From positions 62,001-126,000 of the forward strand of contig JAUMBQ010000001.1 of NCBI GenBank assembly GCA_032119595.1: a stretch of 64,000 bases of DNA, read 5' to 3'. The notes beneath the pieces are model-generated. The model was not told the DNA's origin, searched no databases, and saw only the letters and a program-made list of their open reading frames with translations. Origin of the DNA: JAGIBJ01 sp032119595. GTDB taxonomy: Bacteria > Actinomycetota > Thermoleophilia > Solirubrobacterales > Solirubrobacteraceae. Of this stretch, positions 17,617 to 27,048 are shown in pieces (within the stretch, counting starts at the first letter, position 1; each line of letters opens with the position of its first letter). A program made the position numbers and the translations under genes.

Positions 17617-19094
17617 TTGGCGCTCCCATCCGGGCCACCGGTGGGCACGGCGTTGAGGTCAGGCAGCATCGAGGCGTTGCAAGGCTGGTCGAACTTCCAG
17701 GGCGCGGACGTTGACGTCAGGGCCGACACGGCAGGCTTCTTCGGACGTGTATTCACGGGGGCCCCATTGGCAATGCCGATTGCCGGCTTCTCGGCTGCGG
17801 CATTCGGAAGGATGCGCGTACGCTTTCCGCTGACGACCACTGAGCCTTGGGACGCGGCAGCACGACCGAATGCGCCGTTGCCATCGAAGCCCTGCGCACC
17901 GCTGGCCAGGCCGACCATCCCTCGGAGGAACTCGTCGTACACCGTCAATCCGGTGTTGTACGCACCATCGCTCGTGATCACGCTGTTCGCCGTGGGAGCA
18001 AGTACCTGCGTGGTGCACACGGAGATGCGATCGAGGTCGGCAAGCGTGGTCGCGAGACTCGGTGCGGCTTTGGCCAGCCCCGAGCTGATCGGCTCCAGGC
18101 TCTTGACGAGCCCGCCGGCTTCGTCATCGGAGAGGAGCACATCGGTCTGCTCGAGGAACGGATCGGCCGCCTTGACGAGAGCGGGAATGTTGTCGGCCGA
18201 GTCGGCGATGTTGCTGGAGACGCGCCCGATCGGTCCGAGGGCCTTCCGGATGATCGGGAGGTTGGTGTTCGCCACCTGCACGGTCTTCGGAAGCTCAGCG
18301 ACTTCTGCGCGGAGGGCCACCTCGTTTTCGGCGAACACGCTGACCGTCTTGTCGAGACCGTCAATCAGGGAACCGAGGTCGTCGGCGTTGTCAGCGAGCG
18401 GCCCCGTCACGTCGGCGAAGGCGCGAATCGAAGCAGCGAGGTCGCCGCGGTTCTGACCCTGGAGCGCACGAGCAAGGTCTTCGATGTCGCGGCCTGCTCC
18501 GCCGAATGCCTTGATGGTGTCGTTGAGCGATTCGCCCGCCGACTCACCCTTGGTGAGCGGATTCTTGTCCTGCGGGTCGGGATCGTCGAGCGCCTTGCCC
18601 ACGGCTTGGACCAGGACCTGGAGGTCTTTGCGCTCGGGGCCCTGAAGGGTCGAGAACACTTCATCCAGCTGGGCCGCGCGTGAGGTCTGGGTAATAGGAA
18701 TGGTGTCGCCGTCGCCAAGCCGCTTGCTGCCGGGCAAGCCGGGGCTGATTTCCAGGACGAAGTTGCCCTCGAGGAACAGGCGCGGGCGGATTCGCACGGT
18801 GGCGCCTTCGTGAACGGGAAGACCCTTTTCCTTCAGATCTACGCGGATCAGGGCAGCCTCGGCACCGTTGTACCGCTCAATGGCGTTGACCGCACCGACA
18901 TCGATGCCCGCGATGCGGACGATCGACCCGGGCTTGACGCCCGCCGAGTTGGCCACGACAACGTTGAGGTGGAACGGGCGATGGAACGGGTTGTCTTTCG
19001 CGAAGCCGTAGTAGGTAACGGCCACGAGTGCGATGACGGTGAGGATGCCGGCCCGCATCGGATTGCGGTAGCCACGGCGAGGTGCACGGCTCAT
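17613..19094 (-). CDS. MCE-domain protein (fourth of operon)
   Basis: The product is 493 residues: basic N-terminus (MSRAPRRGYRN), anchor helix (AGILTVIALVAVTYYGF), MCE domain (VVVANSAGVKPGSIVRIAGIDVG at about residues 45-67) and a long helical region with repeated Leu-heptads to about residue 390. It overlaps its neighbours by four bases on both sides, so the MCE proteins are probably made in matched amounts by coupled translation. Confidence 0.86.
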   Translation of the reverse strand: MSRAPRRGYRNPMRAGILTVIALVAVTYYGFAKDNPFHRPFHLNVVVANSAGVKPGSIVRIAGIDVGAVNAIERYNGAEAALIRVDLKEKGLPVHEGATVRIRPRLFLEGNFVLEISPGLPGSKRLGDGDTIPITQTSRAAQLDEVFSTLQGPERKDLQVLVQAVGKALDDPDPQDKNPLTKGESAGESLNDTIKAFGGAGRDIEDLARALQGQNRGDLAASIRAFADVTGPLADNADDLGSLIDGLDKTVSVFAENEVALRAEVAELPKTVQVANTNLPIIRKALGPIGRVSSNIADSADNIPALVKAADPFLEQTDVLLSDDEAGGLVKSLEPISSGLAKAAPSLATTLADLDRISVCTTQVLAPTANSVITSDGAYNTGLTVYDEFLRGMVGLASGAQGFDGNGAFGRAAASQGSVVVSGKRTRILPNAAAEKPAIGIANGAPVNTRPKKPAVSALTSTSAPWKFDQPCNASMLPDLNAVPTGGPDGSAK

Positions 19095-20617
19095 GAGTCG
19101 TCCTCGTCTTCAGCGGGCGCATCGAGTTCGGCGGGGCGGAACTCCGAGCCAAGTGGCGGGGCCGGACGGAACGGCTTCTTACCGGTCAGCGTCGGGTTAC
19201 CGATGTTCTGCGACTGCGGCTTGGTCTTCGCGGTCGCATAGCTCTCCCGCGTCTCATAACCCGGCTCACAAACCCCACCTGCGCCGGTTACGGGCTGCGG
19301 GTTGGTGTAGAGGAAGGCGTTGGCGACGAGGTCGTTCTTTCTGGTGGCGTCGGCGAGGACGCCCTCCGACGCGGTAGCGCCGTTGAGTGCCGAGGTCGCA
19401 GGCACACCCTCACCATTCGGGACGAACGGCGGGATGTACGGAACCACACGGACGAAGTTGCCGACGGAGTCACCGTCGAACGTGGCTGACGCGATGTTGC
19501 GGAACAGGAGCGACGGGTACGAACACACCGTCTGCGCACGACTCAGACCCTCAACCAGCGGTTGACTGCTGGCAGAGAACTGCGTGAGGCCATCAAGGCC
19601 TCGCGCAACGACCGAACTGGTTCCAATGCGGTCAAGCTGATCGAGGACGCCGATGAAGTCGCGAGCGGTGCGTGGAACGCCGCCGAGTCCGGCCACGCCG
19701 GCCTGGCTCGCCGCGGCCAAGCTCGCCGCGCCGTCCGCCGTGGCATCAATCGCAGGCTGGAGGGCACGCGCGAATTCGATGTGAGGCCCGATCGCGGAGC
19801 GCGTACGAGCGAGCGAAGCCGCCGTCGACGACAGGGCATCGGGAGCGACCCTCAAGGTCGCATCGAGGGACTGGTCGGCGTTTGCGAGGGCGCCCGTGGT
19901 GCGGTCGAGATTCCGGAAGAGCCCACCCGTTGCCTCGCCGGCCGCGGCCAGTTCACCTGTGAACCGGCCGAGGGCACGAAGGAACGGAACCATGCCGTTG
20001 TCCTGGTCGGCGAGGATCTCGGCGACCGGGACGAGATCGTCGGTCAGTGGTCCAGCTTCGTCGAGCAGCTTGCCGATCACGGATCCGCGACCACCGAGGG
20101 CGTTGCCGAACTCGGTGATCGTCTGCGTGATGCCGACCCGCGTCGGCTCGTCGAACGTGTTGAAGAGCTGGTCGATCTCGACGGGGTCCGGATTGGCGTT
20201 CTCCAGCGGCACGGTCGTGCCCCACTCGAAGTCCTTGTCGGACGCACCGGGCGTGATCTGGACGTACTTAAGACCGAGGAGCGAGCGCGCGCGGATGAGG
20301 ATCGAGCTGTCGACCGGAATCCGCTGGGCGTTCTGGTCAAGCTTGAGATCCAGAAGGGCGGTGACGCGGCCGTCCGGGTACTGCTTCGCGCGTTCGTCGG
20401 ACACGATGCCGACGCGCGTTCCGCCGATACGAACTTCGTTGCCCGGAACGATGTTCGCCGCGTTCTTGACCTCGACGGTCAGGATCTGCGACGGGACCCA
20501 CGGAAGGCCCTTGTTGGAGTTGTACGCCAGGAACGTCGTGATGACGACGATCAGGACCGTGATCGAGCCGACCAGGGGCGGGCTCATCCGGGTGTTGCGT
20601 CCACCGACGGCGCTCAT
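19091..20617 (-). CDS. MCE-domain protein (third of operon)
   Basis: The product is 508 residues. The anchor helix is PLVGSITVLIVVITTFLAY, the MCE domain lies at about residues 45-125 (NAANIVPGNEVRIGGTRVG), then comes a helical shaft region and an unstructured C-terminus with Pro and acidic residues (DAPAEDEDDS). It is translationally linked to both neighbours by 4-base overlaps. Confidence 0.86.
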   Translation of the reverse strand: MSAVGGRNTRMSPPLVGSITVLIVVITTFLAYNSNKGLPWVPSQILTVEVKNAANIVPGNEVRIGGTRVGIVSDERAKQYPDGRVTALLDLKLDQNAQRIPVDSSILIRARSLLGLKYVQITPGASDKDFEWGTTVPLENANPDPVEIDQLFNTFDEPTRVGITQTITEFGNALGGRGSVIGKLLDEAGPLTDDLVPVAEILADQDNGMVPFLRALGRFTGELAAAGEATGGLFRNLDRTTGALANADQSLDATLRVAPDALSSTAASLARTRSAIGPHIEFARALQPAIDATADGAASLAAASQAGVAGLGGVPRTARDFIGVLDQLDRIGTSSVVARGLDGLTQFSASSQPLVEGLSRAQTVCSYPSLLFRNIASATFDGDSVGNFVRVVPYIPPFVPNGEGVPATSALNGATASEGVLADATRKNDLVANAFLYTNPQPVTGAGGVCEPGYETRESYATAKTKPQSQNIGNPTLTGKKPFRPAPPLGSEFRPAELDAPAEDEDDS

Positions 20618-22101
20618 TGCTTGCCTCCAAGGAGGAGGTCAGCTGCGGCCTGCTCGGTCGCACTCGGACTGGAGCCAGTCGGCGTCGAGCCGGGCGTGGT
20701 CGGCTGCGCCTTCGGCGCAACTGACTGAACAGCAACAGGTTTGGCTGCGCCCGTACCGGAGGTGGCGTCGATCGACTGCTTCGCAGCTCCCGAGCCTGAC
20801 GCCGGAAGGGCGGTGCCATCTCCGCCAGACTTGCTGAGCGTGTTTCCGCACTTACCTTCGGCGCTTTGGGCGGGCAGAATGCAGGACAGCAGGTTCAAGA
20901 CCCGGCCGCGCAGGTAGCTGCCGTTTGCGTCGCGACCATTCGTCGCGTACGCGAGCCCGTAGATCGCGTCGAGGAAGTAGTCAAGGCCGCCGGTGCTACG
21001 GAAGTCGCCGAGCGTCAGGCCGAGCACGGCTGCCGACGACTTCACGGCGCCCGACGTGCGGACGATGCGCTTGAAGAGTGTGTCCGTCGTGTCGCTCGTG
21101 AGGACTTCGGTGCCGCGCTTGAGCGTCGGCGAGAGCGAGGTGATCGCCGTGGAGCCGCGCTGCGAGACCTCGGGCAGGAGGTTGAAGACCGTGGCGAGGT
21201 CTTCGGAGCTGCGGTTGAGGTCGTCGGCGATCGGCTGGAGTTCGTCGGTGAGCTCGGTGACGCGGTCGACGCTGGGCTCGACCTCCCTGAAGGCATCGTT
21301 GAGCGCGCGGATCGTGGCCTTGACCTCGTTCTTGCGGGCCGCCAGGCGGTTTGCGACCGTGGCGCCGTTCTCGATCGTGCCGGCAACGGCGTCGCGCTCG
21401 GCGGACAAGGTCGCCAGCGTCTGATCCGACGTGGACACGAGGTCCTTGAGCATGTCGGTGTCGTCGTCGAGCTGCTTGAGAATCTTGTTGGCGAGGACAA
21501 GCCCCTCGTTGCCCTTGCGCAGCGCGGTGGCGATCTCGTCGCCACGACCGGCCACGCCGGTTCCGAGCTCACGAATGATCATCCCGAAGCGGTCGCGAAC
21601 GCTCGCCGAGTTCACGTTCAGGAGCTGGTCGGCGTCGACCGGGACGACCGTGCGGTCTTCCGGCAGGAGGTACTGGCCCTTGTACTTACCGTCGGCGATC
21701 TGCGCGAGCTTGGCCGGAGCCGTGGCCCCGTCCGGTCGCGGCTGAGTGAGGTCGCACTCGAGGTAACGCTCGCCGATCAGGGCCTGCGGGCGGATGGTGC
21801 AGGTCGCGTCCTTGCGGAAATCCTGGAAGCCGGCGTCCGTGATGCTGAACGTGACCGCCGCGCGGTTGTCGTCGGTGAGTTCGACATCGTCAACCGACCC
21901 GACGGTCACACCGGAGATGCGGACGTCAAGGCCCGACTGCACGAACGAGGCGCTCGAGAAGATCGCGCGAATTTGGTACTGGGACGCATTGCCGCCGCCG
22001 CCACAACCGGCGACGGCGACCGCGCCGCAGAGGGCAGCGGCGCCCGCGAAGCGGCGCGCGGCGCGCGCGCCGAGAAGGGATGACGAACGCACGGGGCTCA
22101 C
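20614..22101 (-). CDS. MCE-domain lipoprotein (second of operon; MceE/LprK role)
   Basis: From the GTG at 22101 (overlapping the previous stop as GTGA) the product is 495 residues. A signal peptide ends in the lipobox AVAGC with Cys33, so this chain is lipid-anchored while the other five have membrane helices. The MCE domain (SSASFVQSGLDVRISGVTVGSVDDVEL) follows at about residues 45-125. In mycobacterial mce operons the lipoprotein is normally the fifth MCE gene; here it is second. The C-terminal 90 residues are Ser/Gly/Ala/Pro rich and probably disordered. Confidence 0.87.
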   Translation of the reverse strand: MSPVRSSSLLGARAARRFAGAAALCGAVAVAGCGGGGNASQYQIRAIFSSASFVQSGLDVRISGVTVGSVDDVELTDDNRAAVTFSITDAGFQDFRKDATCTIRPQALIGERYLECDLTQPRPDGATAPAKLAQIADGKYKGQYLLPEDRTVVPVDADQLLNVNSASVRDRFGMIIRELGTGVAGRGDEIATALRKGNEGLVLANKILKQLDDDTDMLKDLVSTSDQTLATLSAERDAVAGTIENGATVANRLAARKNEVKATIRALNDAFREVEPSVDRVTELTDELQPIADDLNRSSEDLATVFNLLPEVSQRGSTAITSLSPTLKRGTEVLTSDTTDTLFKRIVRTSGAVKSSAAVLGLTLGDFRSTGGLDYFLDAIYGLAYATNGRDANGSYLRGRVLNLLSCILPAQSAEGKCGNTLSKSGGDGTALPASGSGAAKQSIDATSGTGAAKPVAVQSVAPKAQPTTPGSTPTGSSPSATEQAAADLLLGGKQ

Positions 22102-23435
22102 GGGCCAGGCGGGACGTCGGAGGTGGAGCACGACACGGTGCCGCCGTCGGTGAACGGCGCGGAGCCGTCCGACGTGGCCTGAGCCGCGGAGCCCGGGCAG
22201 CGGTTCTTGGCGGTCATGAAGCCCTGGAGCCGGTTGTCGAAGCTCGACCGCGGGATGAGGTCTTGGTTCGGCGAGGTTCCGGAGAGCTGGAAGAGGTTGA
22301 ACACAGGCGCGAGGCGGGCGTAGTGCCCGGCGGCGTCGTAGTTCGCCGAGATGAGGCCGAGGCCGGTAACGGCCGCGACGACGTCCGGAGTGTACGCACG
22401 CGTCTTGGCGATGAGCGGCGTGGCGGCAGAGAGCCCGCCGGGGACGCTCTTGGACGCGGCCTCGGCGGCCTTCCCGACGGCCGGAGCGGAGTCGAGCAGG
22501 TCCGCGACATCGTTGTTGTCGCCCGACTTGTTGAGCGACCGCGCGAGCGCAGCGATCGTCGACTCGCCGCTATCGAGCGTGTCAGACAGCTTGACGAGCG
22601 TCTGTGGAAGGCCGGCTTTGTTCTTGTCGAGTTCCGTGATCAGGCGCTGAACCTGTTCGAGCGTCTCGGGCAGCTCGGTCAGAACAGCGGTGGCCTGGTC
22701 GAGGGTCTCGGGCGAACCAGCGAGCGTCTCGGCGATCTCGGTGCCGTTGCCAGCTGCGGCCTCGGACGCCGTCGCGACGGCACCCGAGAGATGCGTCAGC
22801 GAGGTCGTGCGGTCTTTGAGGGCGTTGTTGATCGCCGCAGCGTTCACGATGATGTCGCGCAGCGCGGTGCTGTCCGGGTTGAGGTCAGCGATGAAGTTCT
22901 TGCCCTCTTCGAGGGTGCCCGGACCGTTCTCAAGCGACTTCTGAAGGTCTTCGGAGCGACCCTTGACCGCCGCCGCACTGCCCTTCACGAACTTCTGCAG
23001 ACCCTCGCGCGTCTTCGCGTCGAACGCGTTGACGAGTTCGTCCTGACCCGTGATCCCGCGAGTGACGTCAGTGTCGAGCACCGCGCCATCCTCAAGCTCC
23101 GGGGCGTTGTTCGGAGCGAGCGTGAAGGCGATGTACTTGTTGGCCACGCCGCCGAGCGACGTCGCGCGGATCTGCGCCTGGCTGCCCTTGCGGAGCGGAC
23201 CCAGCTCGGTGACCTCAATGTCGACCTTAGCCTTAAGGTCTTTCGTGATCCCGATGCCCGTGACGGTACCCATCTGAATCCCGTTGACCCTGATGAGGTT
23301 CCCGGGGATCAAACCGCCGGCATCTTCGAAGATCAACGTGTAGCGCTCGGAGTCGCCGCCACGGAGGCCGACGAACGCGAGCGCGAGCACGCCAAGGAAG
23401 ATCGCTGCGATGGCAGCGATGCGGGACGGGGTCAT
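22098..23435 (-). CDS. MCE-domain protein (first of operon; MceA position)
   Basis: The product is 445 residues from the ATG at 23435. A short cytoplasmic start (MTPSRI) is followed by an anchor helix (AAIAAIFLGVLALAFVGL), the MCE domain (FEDAGGLIPGNLIRVNGIQMG, about residues 33-110) and a long helical region. It begins 40 bases after the ATPase gene, the widest gap inside the operon, so some internal control is possible there. A cysteine pair near the C-terminus (NRCPGS and VSCSTS) could form a disulfide outside the cell. Confidence 0.86.
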   Translation of the reverse strand: MTPSRIAAIAAIFLGVLALAFVGLRGGDSERYTLIFEDAGGLIPGNLIRVNGIQMGTVTGIGITKDLKAKVDIEVTELGPLRKGSQAQIRATSLGGVANKYIAFTLAPNNAPELEDGAVLDTDVTRGITGQDELVNAFDAKTREGLQKFVKGSAAAVKGRSEDLQKSLENGPGTLEEGKNFIADLNPDSTALRDIIVNAAAINNALKDRTTSLTHLSGAVATASEAAAGNGTEIAETLAGSPETLDQATAVLTELPETLEQVQRLITELDKNKAGLPQTLVKLSDTLDSGESTIAALARSLNKSGDNNDVADLLDSAPAVGKAAEAASKSVPGGLSAATPLIAKTRAYTPDVVAAVTGLGLISANYDAAGHYARLAPVFNLFQLSGTSPNQDLIPRSSFDNRLQGFMTAKNRCPGSAAQATSDGSAPFTDGGTVSCSTSDVPPGP

Positions 23436-23475
23436 CGGAGCGACCCTCGCTCTGTAGCTGGGCTTGGCACCCGGG

Positions 23476-24540
23476 CTACTCCATCCCCAAGGGGCCGTCG
23501 GCCTTGCCGGACAGGAACTGGCGCACGAACGGGTTCGGCGACTCAAACAGATCCTGGGCGGGGCCTGACTCCACGATGCGACCCTTCCAGAGCACGGCGA
23601 TGTGCTCTGCGACGGCGCGCGCACTGGCGATATCGTGCGTGATCACGATGTAGGTGCCGCCGTTCTCGGCGTGCACCTCCTCGATCAGCTCGCACAGCAA
23701 CGCCGTGCGGACCGGGTCGAGGCCAGAGTCGGGCTCGTCGAACAGGACGATGTCGGGATCGAGCACGAGCGCGCGGGCCAGCCCGGCGCGCTTACGCATG
23801 CCGCCGGACAGCTCGTTCGGGTACTTGTCGCGTGCCGGGATCAGGCCGACCTCGTTCAAGCGACGATCGACGATGTCCTTGATCTCGTTCTCACCCTTGT
23901 CGGTGTGCTGACGGAGCGGGAACGCGACGTTGTCGTACAGGTTCATCGACCCGAAGAGGGCACCGTCCTGGAACAGCACGCCGAAGCGCTTGCGCAGCTC
24001 GAACAGATCGTCGTCGGGAAGATTCGGAACGGACTGGCCCTTGACCAGGACATCGCCCTGGTCCGGGAACAGCAGCCCGACCATGTGCTTGATGCAGACC
24101 GACTTGCCCGTACCGGATGGCCCGAGGATCATCGAGACCTTGCCCTCCGGGATAGCGAGGTCGAGGCCGCGCAGGATCTTGTTGCTACCGAACGCCTTGT
24201 GGACGCCCTTGAACTCGATGGCGAACGGGCCGGTGAGATCGTGGGTTTCGCCGTTGTGGTACGCGTATTCGTCGGCTTCGAGGCGAGCGTCGGGCTCGCG
24301 AACCACGGCCGACTTGCTGCGCTGGAAACCATCGGCACCGGTCGTCGTGCCCGCACCTGCACCAACGGGAACGGGCTGCTCGGCGACGGGCTCGTCGGCG
24401 AAGAGATCGTCGGCCTCTTCGATCAGGCCACGACCGCTCGCATCGCGAGCGGGAGCCGCATCGAGATCCTCGGGGCGAATCGGGTCGAAGGCGTCGCCTT
24501 CGGGCTGGTCAGCGGGATGGCGTGGAGTCTTGTCGTCCAT
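23476..24540 (-). CDS. ABC ATPase of the mce importer (MlaF/MceG-like)
   Basis: The product is 354 residues. An acidic, probably disordered N-terminus of about 100 residues precedes the ATPase: Walker A GPSGTGKS, Q-loop VLFQDGALFG, signature LSGGMRKRAGLARAL, Walker B DIVLFDEPDSGLDP, and the switch histidine in VITHDIASA. The FQDGALF and DEPDSGLDP forms are typical of MlaF/MceG. In Mycobacterium the single mceG gene is unlinked to the mce operons; here it lies between the permeases and the MCE genes, as in Gram-negative mla and plant TGD-type systems. Confidence 0.9.
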   Translation of the reverse strand: MDDKTPRHPADQPEGDAFDPIRPEDLDAAPARDASGRGLIEEADDLFADEPVAEQPVPVGAGAGTTTGADGFQRSKSAVVREPDARLEADEYAYHNGETHDLTGPFAIEFKGVHKAFGSNKILRGLDLAIPEGKVSMILGPSGTGKSVCIKHMVGLLFPDQGDVLVKGQSVPNLPDDDLFELRKRFGVLFQDGALFGSMNLYDNVAFPLRQHTDKGENEIKDIVDRRLNEVGLIPARDKYPNELSGGMRKRAGLARALVLDPDIVLFDEPDSGLDPVRTALLCELIEEVHAENGGTYIVITHDIASARAVAEHIAVLWKGRIVESGPAQDLFESPNPFVRQFLSGKADGPLGME

Positions 24541-24542
24541 GG

Positions 24543-25355
24543 TCAGCCTCCGATCGGTGAGCGAGGATTGGAGCCCCAGAAGACCTGGGTCAAGATCATG
24601 CCGATGAGGTGCACGAGCACCAGGTTCACGGCCATCGATTTGGCCGTGGCCGTACCAACGCCGACCGGGCCGCCGCTGGTGTTGTAGCCGTAGAAGCAAC
24701 CGACAAGCACGATGACCGTCGCCATCAGCATGCCCTTGGTCAGCGAGAAGAGGAGATCGGGCGGGTTCTGGAACTGCCAGAAGAGCTGGAGGTACCCACC
24801 GGAGGACACCTGCGCGAGCTGTTCGACGACCGCGAGGTAGGAGCCGAGGAAGCCAGCGGCCATGCCGGTCATGTAGAGGAACGGCAGCACGATCCAGGCG
24901 GCGAGGAGCTTCGTCGAGCACAGGAACGTGAGCGAGTCGACGCCCATGACCTCGAGCGCGTCGATCTCCTCGGAGATCCGCATCGCGCCGAGCTCGGCAA
25001 CGATGCCGGTGCCGACCTTGGCCGCCATCATGTAGCCGAAGAGGTACGGCACGAGTTCGCGGAGATCGCACCACGCGGTGAACAGGGCGGCGTAGGCCGG
25101 CGCGCCGACGGCGGCGGTGTTGTAGCCACCCTCGATGCCGCACTGCAGGCCGATAACGAAGATCATCCCGACGATCACGAGGCCAGAACTCACGATGAGC
25201 AGGCCAGCCTGGCGGATAATCTCGCCGGTGAACGCGAAGACGCGGAACGTGAAGATGTTCTTCAGCACCCGCATCGAGAACTGGATCATCTCGCCGACGT
25301 TGCCGACGACCTCACCCGCAGCGGAGTGCTCGAAACGCGAACCCAGGGCAGTCAT
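24543..25355 (-). CDS. YrbE/MlaE-type permease of the mce importer (second)
   Basis: The 270-residue permease starts at the ATG at 25355, which overlaps the stop of the first permease (ATGA). The MlaE family mark is seen in ELGAMRISEEIDALEVMG, the cytoplasmic coupling helix, with about five membrane segments around it. Two such subunits and two ATPases make the inner-membrane engine of Mce/Mla lipid transporters. The stop is two bases from the ATPase gene. Confidence 0.9.
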   Translation of the reverse strand: MTALGSRFEHSAAGEVVGNVGEMIQFSMRVLKNIFTFRVFAFTGEIIRQAGLLIVSSGLVIVGMIFVIGLQCGIEGGYNTAAVGAPAYAALFTAWCDLRELVPYLFGYMMAAKVGTGIVAELGAMRISEEIDALEVMGVDSLTFLCSTKLLAAWIVLPFLYMTGMAAGFLGSYLAVVEQLAQVSSGGYLQLFWQFQNPPDLLFSLTKGMLMATVIVLVGCFYGYNTSGGPVGVGTATAKSMAVNLVLVHLIGMILTQVFWGSNPRSPIGG

Positions 25356-26152
25356 CGAATGACCTGCAACTCCGGGTGCGTCGCCAGCAGCGTCTGCGTA
25401 AAGACGTAGTTGAACGAGAAGACGCCGATGAACGCGATGACGACGGCCTGGTTGACGGCGCGGCCGACACCTTCGGCACCACCGGACGCCGTCATGCCCT
25501 TGTAGCAGCAGACGATCGCGATGATCGCGCCGAACAGGAGGCACTTGATGAGCGACCCCCAGAGGTCGGTCAGGGACGCGTTGGAGAGGAAGGTCGAGAA
25601 GAACGGGGCGAGCGGCTCGCCGTTGACGACCGTCGCGATGAGGCCGCCGGAGATGCCAAACATGACGGCGTAGATGTCAAACAACGCGGCGACGACCATC
25701 AGGGCCAGGAAGCGCGGAACGACGAGGTTCTTGACGGGATCGACGCCGAGCACCTGAAGCGCGTCGAGCTCCTCGCGGATCTTGCGGGCGCCGAGGTCGG
25801 CGGTGATCGCCGTACCAGCGACACCGGCCACGACGACGGCCGTGACGATCGGCGCGAACTCACGGACGGCCGCGACGACGAAGAAGGCGCCGAGGCGATC
25901 GGGGGCACCGAAGAGGTTGAGGAAGTTGATGGCCTGCAGACCAGGCGCACCGAAGTTGACGGCGACCGTGGAGATCAACAGCGGCAGCCAGCAGAGGCGC
26001 AGCGTGAAGAGGAACTGGCCGACGAACTCGGGGCCGTACGGGAACGGCGGGCGCATGGCCGAAGAAATGGTTCGACCGGTCAGCAACATCATGCTGCCGA
26101 CCTCCGCGAGCGAATCGCGGGCAGGGTTGAACACGCGGGTGACGACGCTCAT
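25352..26152 (-). CDS. YrbE/MlaE-type permease of the mce importer (first)
   Basis: The product is 266 residues from the ATG at 26152. The coupling segment is DLGARKIREELDALQVLG, and hydrophobic stretches give about five helices. It is the first gene of an operon that runs to 11428, so its promoter should lie in 26153-26340, shared with the divergent lipoprotein gene. The two permeases differ clearly from each other, which fits the usual YrbEA/YrbEB pair rather than a recent duplication. Confidence 0.9.
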   Translation of the reverse strand: MSVVTRVFNPARDSLAEVGSMMLLTGRTISSAMRPPFPYGPEFVGQFLFTLRLCWLPLLISTVAVNFGAPGLQAINFLNLFGAPDRLGAFFVVAAVREFAPIVTAVVVAGVAGTAITADLGARKIREELDALQVLGVDPVKNLVVPRFLALMVVAALFDIYAVMFGISGGLIATVVNGEPLAPFFSTFLSNASLTDLWGSLIKCLLFGAIIAIVCCYKGMTASGGAEGVGRAVNQAVVIAFIGVFSFNYVFTQTLLATHPELQVIR

Positions 26153-26420
26153 CGGCCGACCGCCTTGATGTGGACCTTGGGGCGCACTGCGGCCGAAGCG
26201 TATGCGATGTTCGACACAGACGTGGTGCCCCCCATGCAAGCCCGGCGCATGCGCAGCAACGGCGCAGGGCAGGGCTGCGGCGAAGAACGCCGGATGTCGG
26301 GGCGATGAGTAGGCACGGGGAGGTCAGGGTAGGGTTCGCCCAGTGCGGCGTCCCTCCCTGCCCATCACATCACAGATGACCGGCGCCCATGCCGGCGGCA
26401 TCCCAAGTACTGTCTCCGGC

Positions 26421-26984
26421 GTGCGACTGCTCACGCTTGGTGTGGCCTCTGGCTTGGCGCTCGGCTTGGCCGGGTGCGGAAGCGTGTCTTCGGCGCCGGA
26501 CGAGCCCGCGGCAAAGACCGTCGAACTCAACGTCTCGGCCGCAAAGTTTTCAAAGAGCCTTCAGACACCTGGCGAATCGGTCACGCTCTCACTCACGGTC
26601 AGCAACGCGGGCAGCACCCCCGTGCCGAACGTCGTCGTGCAGCTCAAAGGGCTCGAAGAGTCGACGCTTGCCAAGCCGGACGACGAGACTCGGATCCGCA
26701 CCGAGAAGGACGACCTGCCGAACTCGACCAAGCGCGCCGCGTGGTTTATCGACGACGCACCCGAGGGGGGCTCCTATGCCGAGAGCAACCTCTTCGAGGG
26801 CGGCGCGCTCGAGCCGGGCCGCACCCGCACGCTGCGCTGGCGCCTGACCGCGCAGCGCCCGGGCAAGCACACCCTCACCTACCAGGTGCTCGGTGGCCTC
26901 ACCGACAACCAGGCGAAGGCGACCACCGGGACCGGCCTGACCGGCTCGGTCTCGGCGACCATCGCCGCCAACGCGACCGAATAG
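26421..26984 (+). CDS. Lipoprotein of unknown function, CARDB-like fold
   Basis: From the GTG at 26421 the product is 187 residues with a short lipoprotein signal ending in GLAGC (Cys19). In-frame ATGs at 26343 and 26376 would add residues but put the signal sequence far from the N-terminus; no clear ribosome site decides this. The mature part (VTLSLTVSNAGSTPVPNVVVQLKG ... EPGRTRTLRWRLTAQRPGKHTLTYQV) looks like a beta-sandwich of the CARDB/DUF11 type. It is divergent from the mce operon, so a role outside the membrane near that importer is possible but only guilt by position. Confidence 0.65.
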   Translation: MRLLTLGVASGLALGLAGCGSVSSAPDEPAAKTVELNVSAAKFSKSLQTPGESVTLSLTVSNAGSTPVPNVVVQLKGLEESTLAKPDDETRIRTEKDDLPNSTKRAAWFIDDAPEGGSYAESNLFEGGALEPGRTRTLRWRLTAQRPGKHTLTYQVLGGLTDNQAKATTGTGLTGSVSATIAANATE

Positions 26985-27048
26985 CCCTCGCTGCAGGGCA
27001 TCTGCCCGAACGCACGTTCCCGTCCGACGCGGTGCATACGATCGGCGG

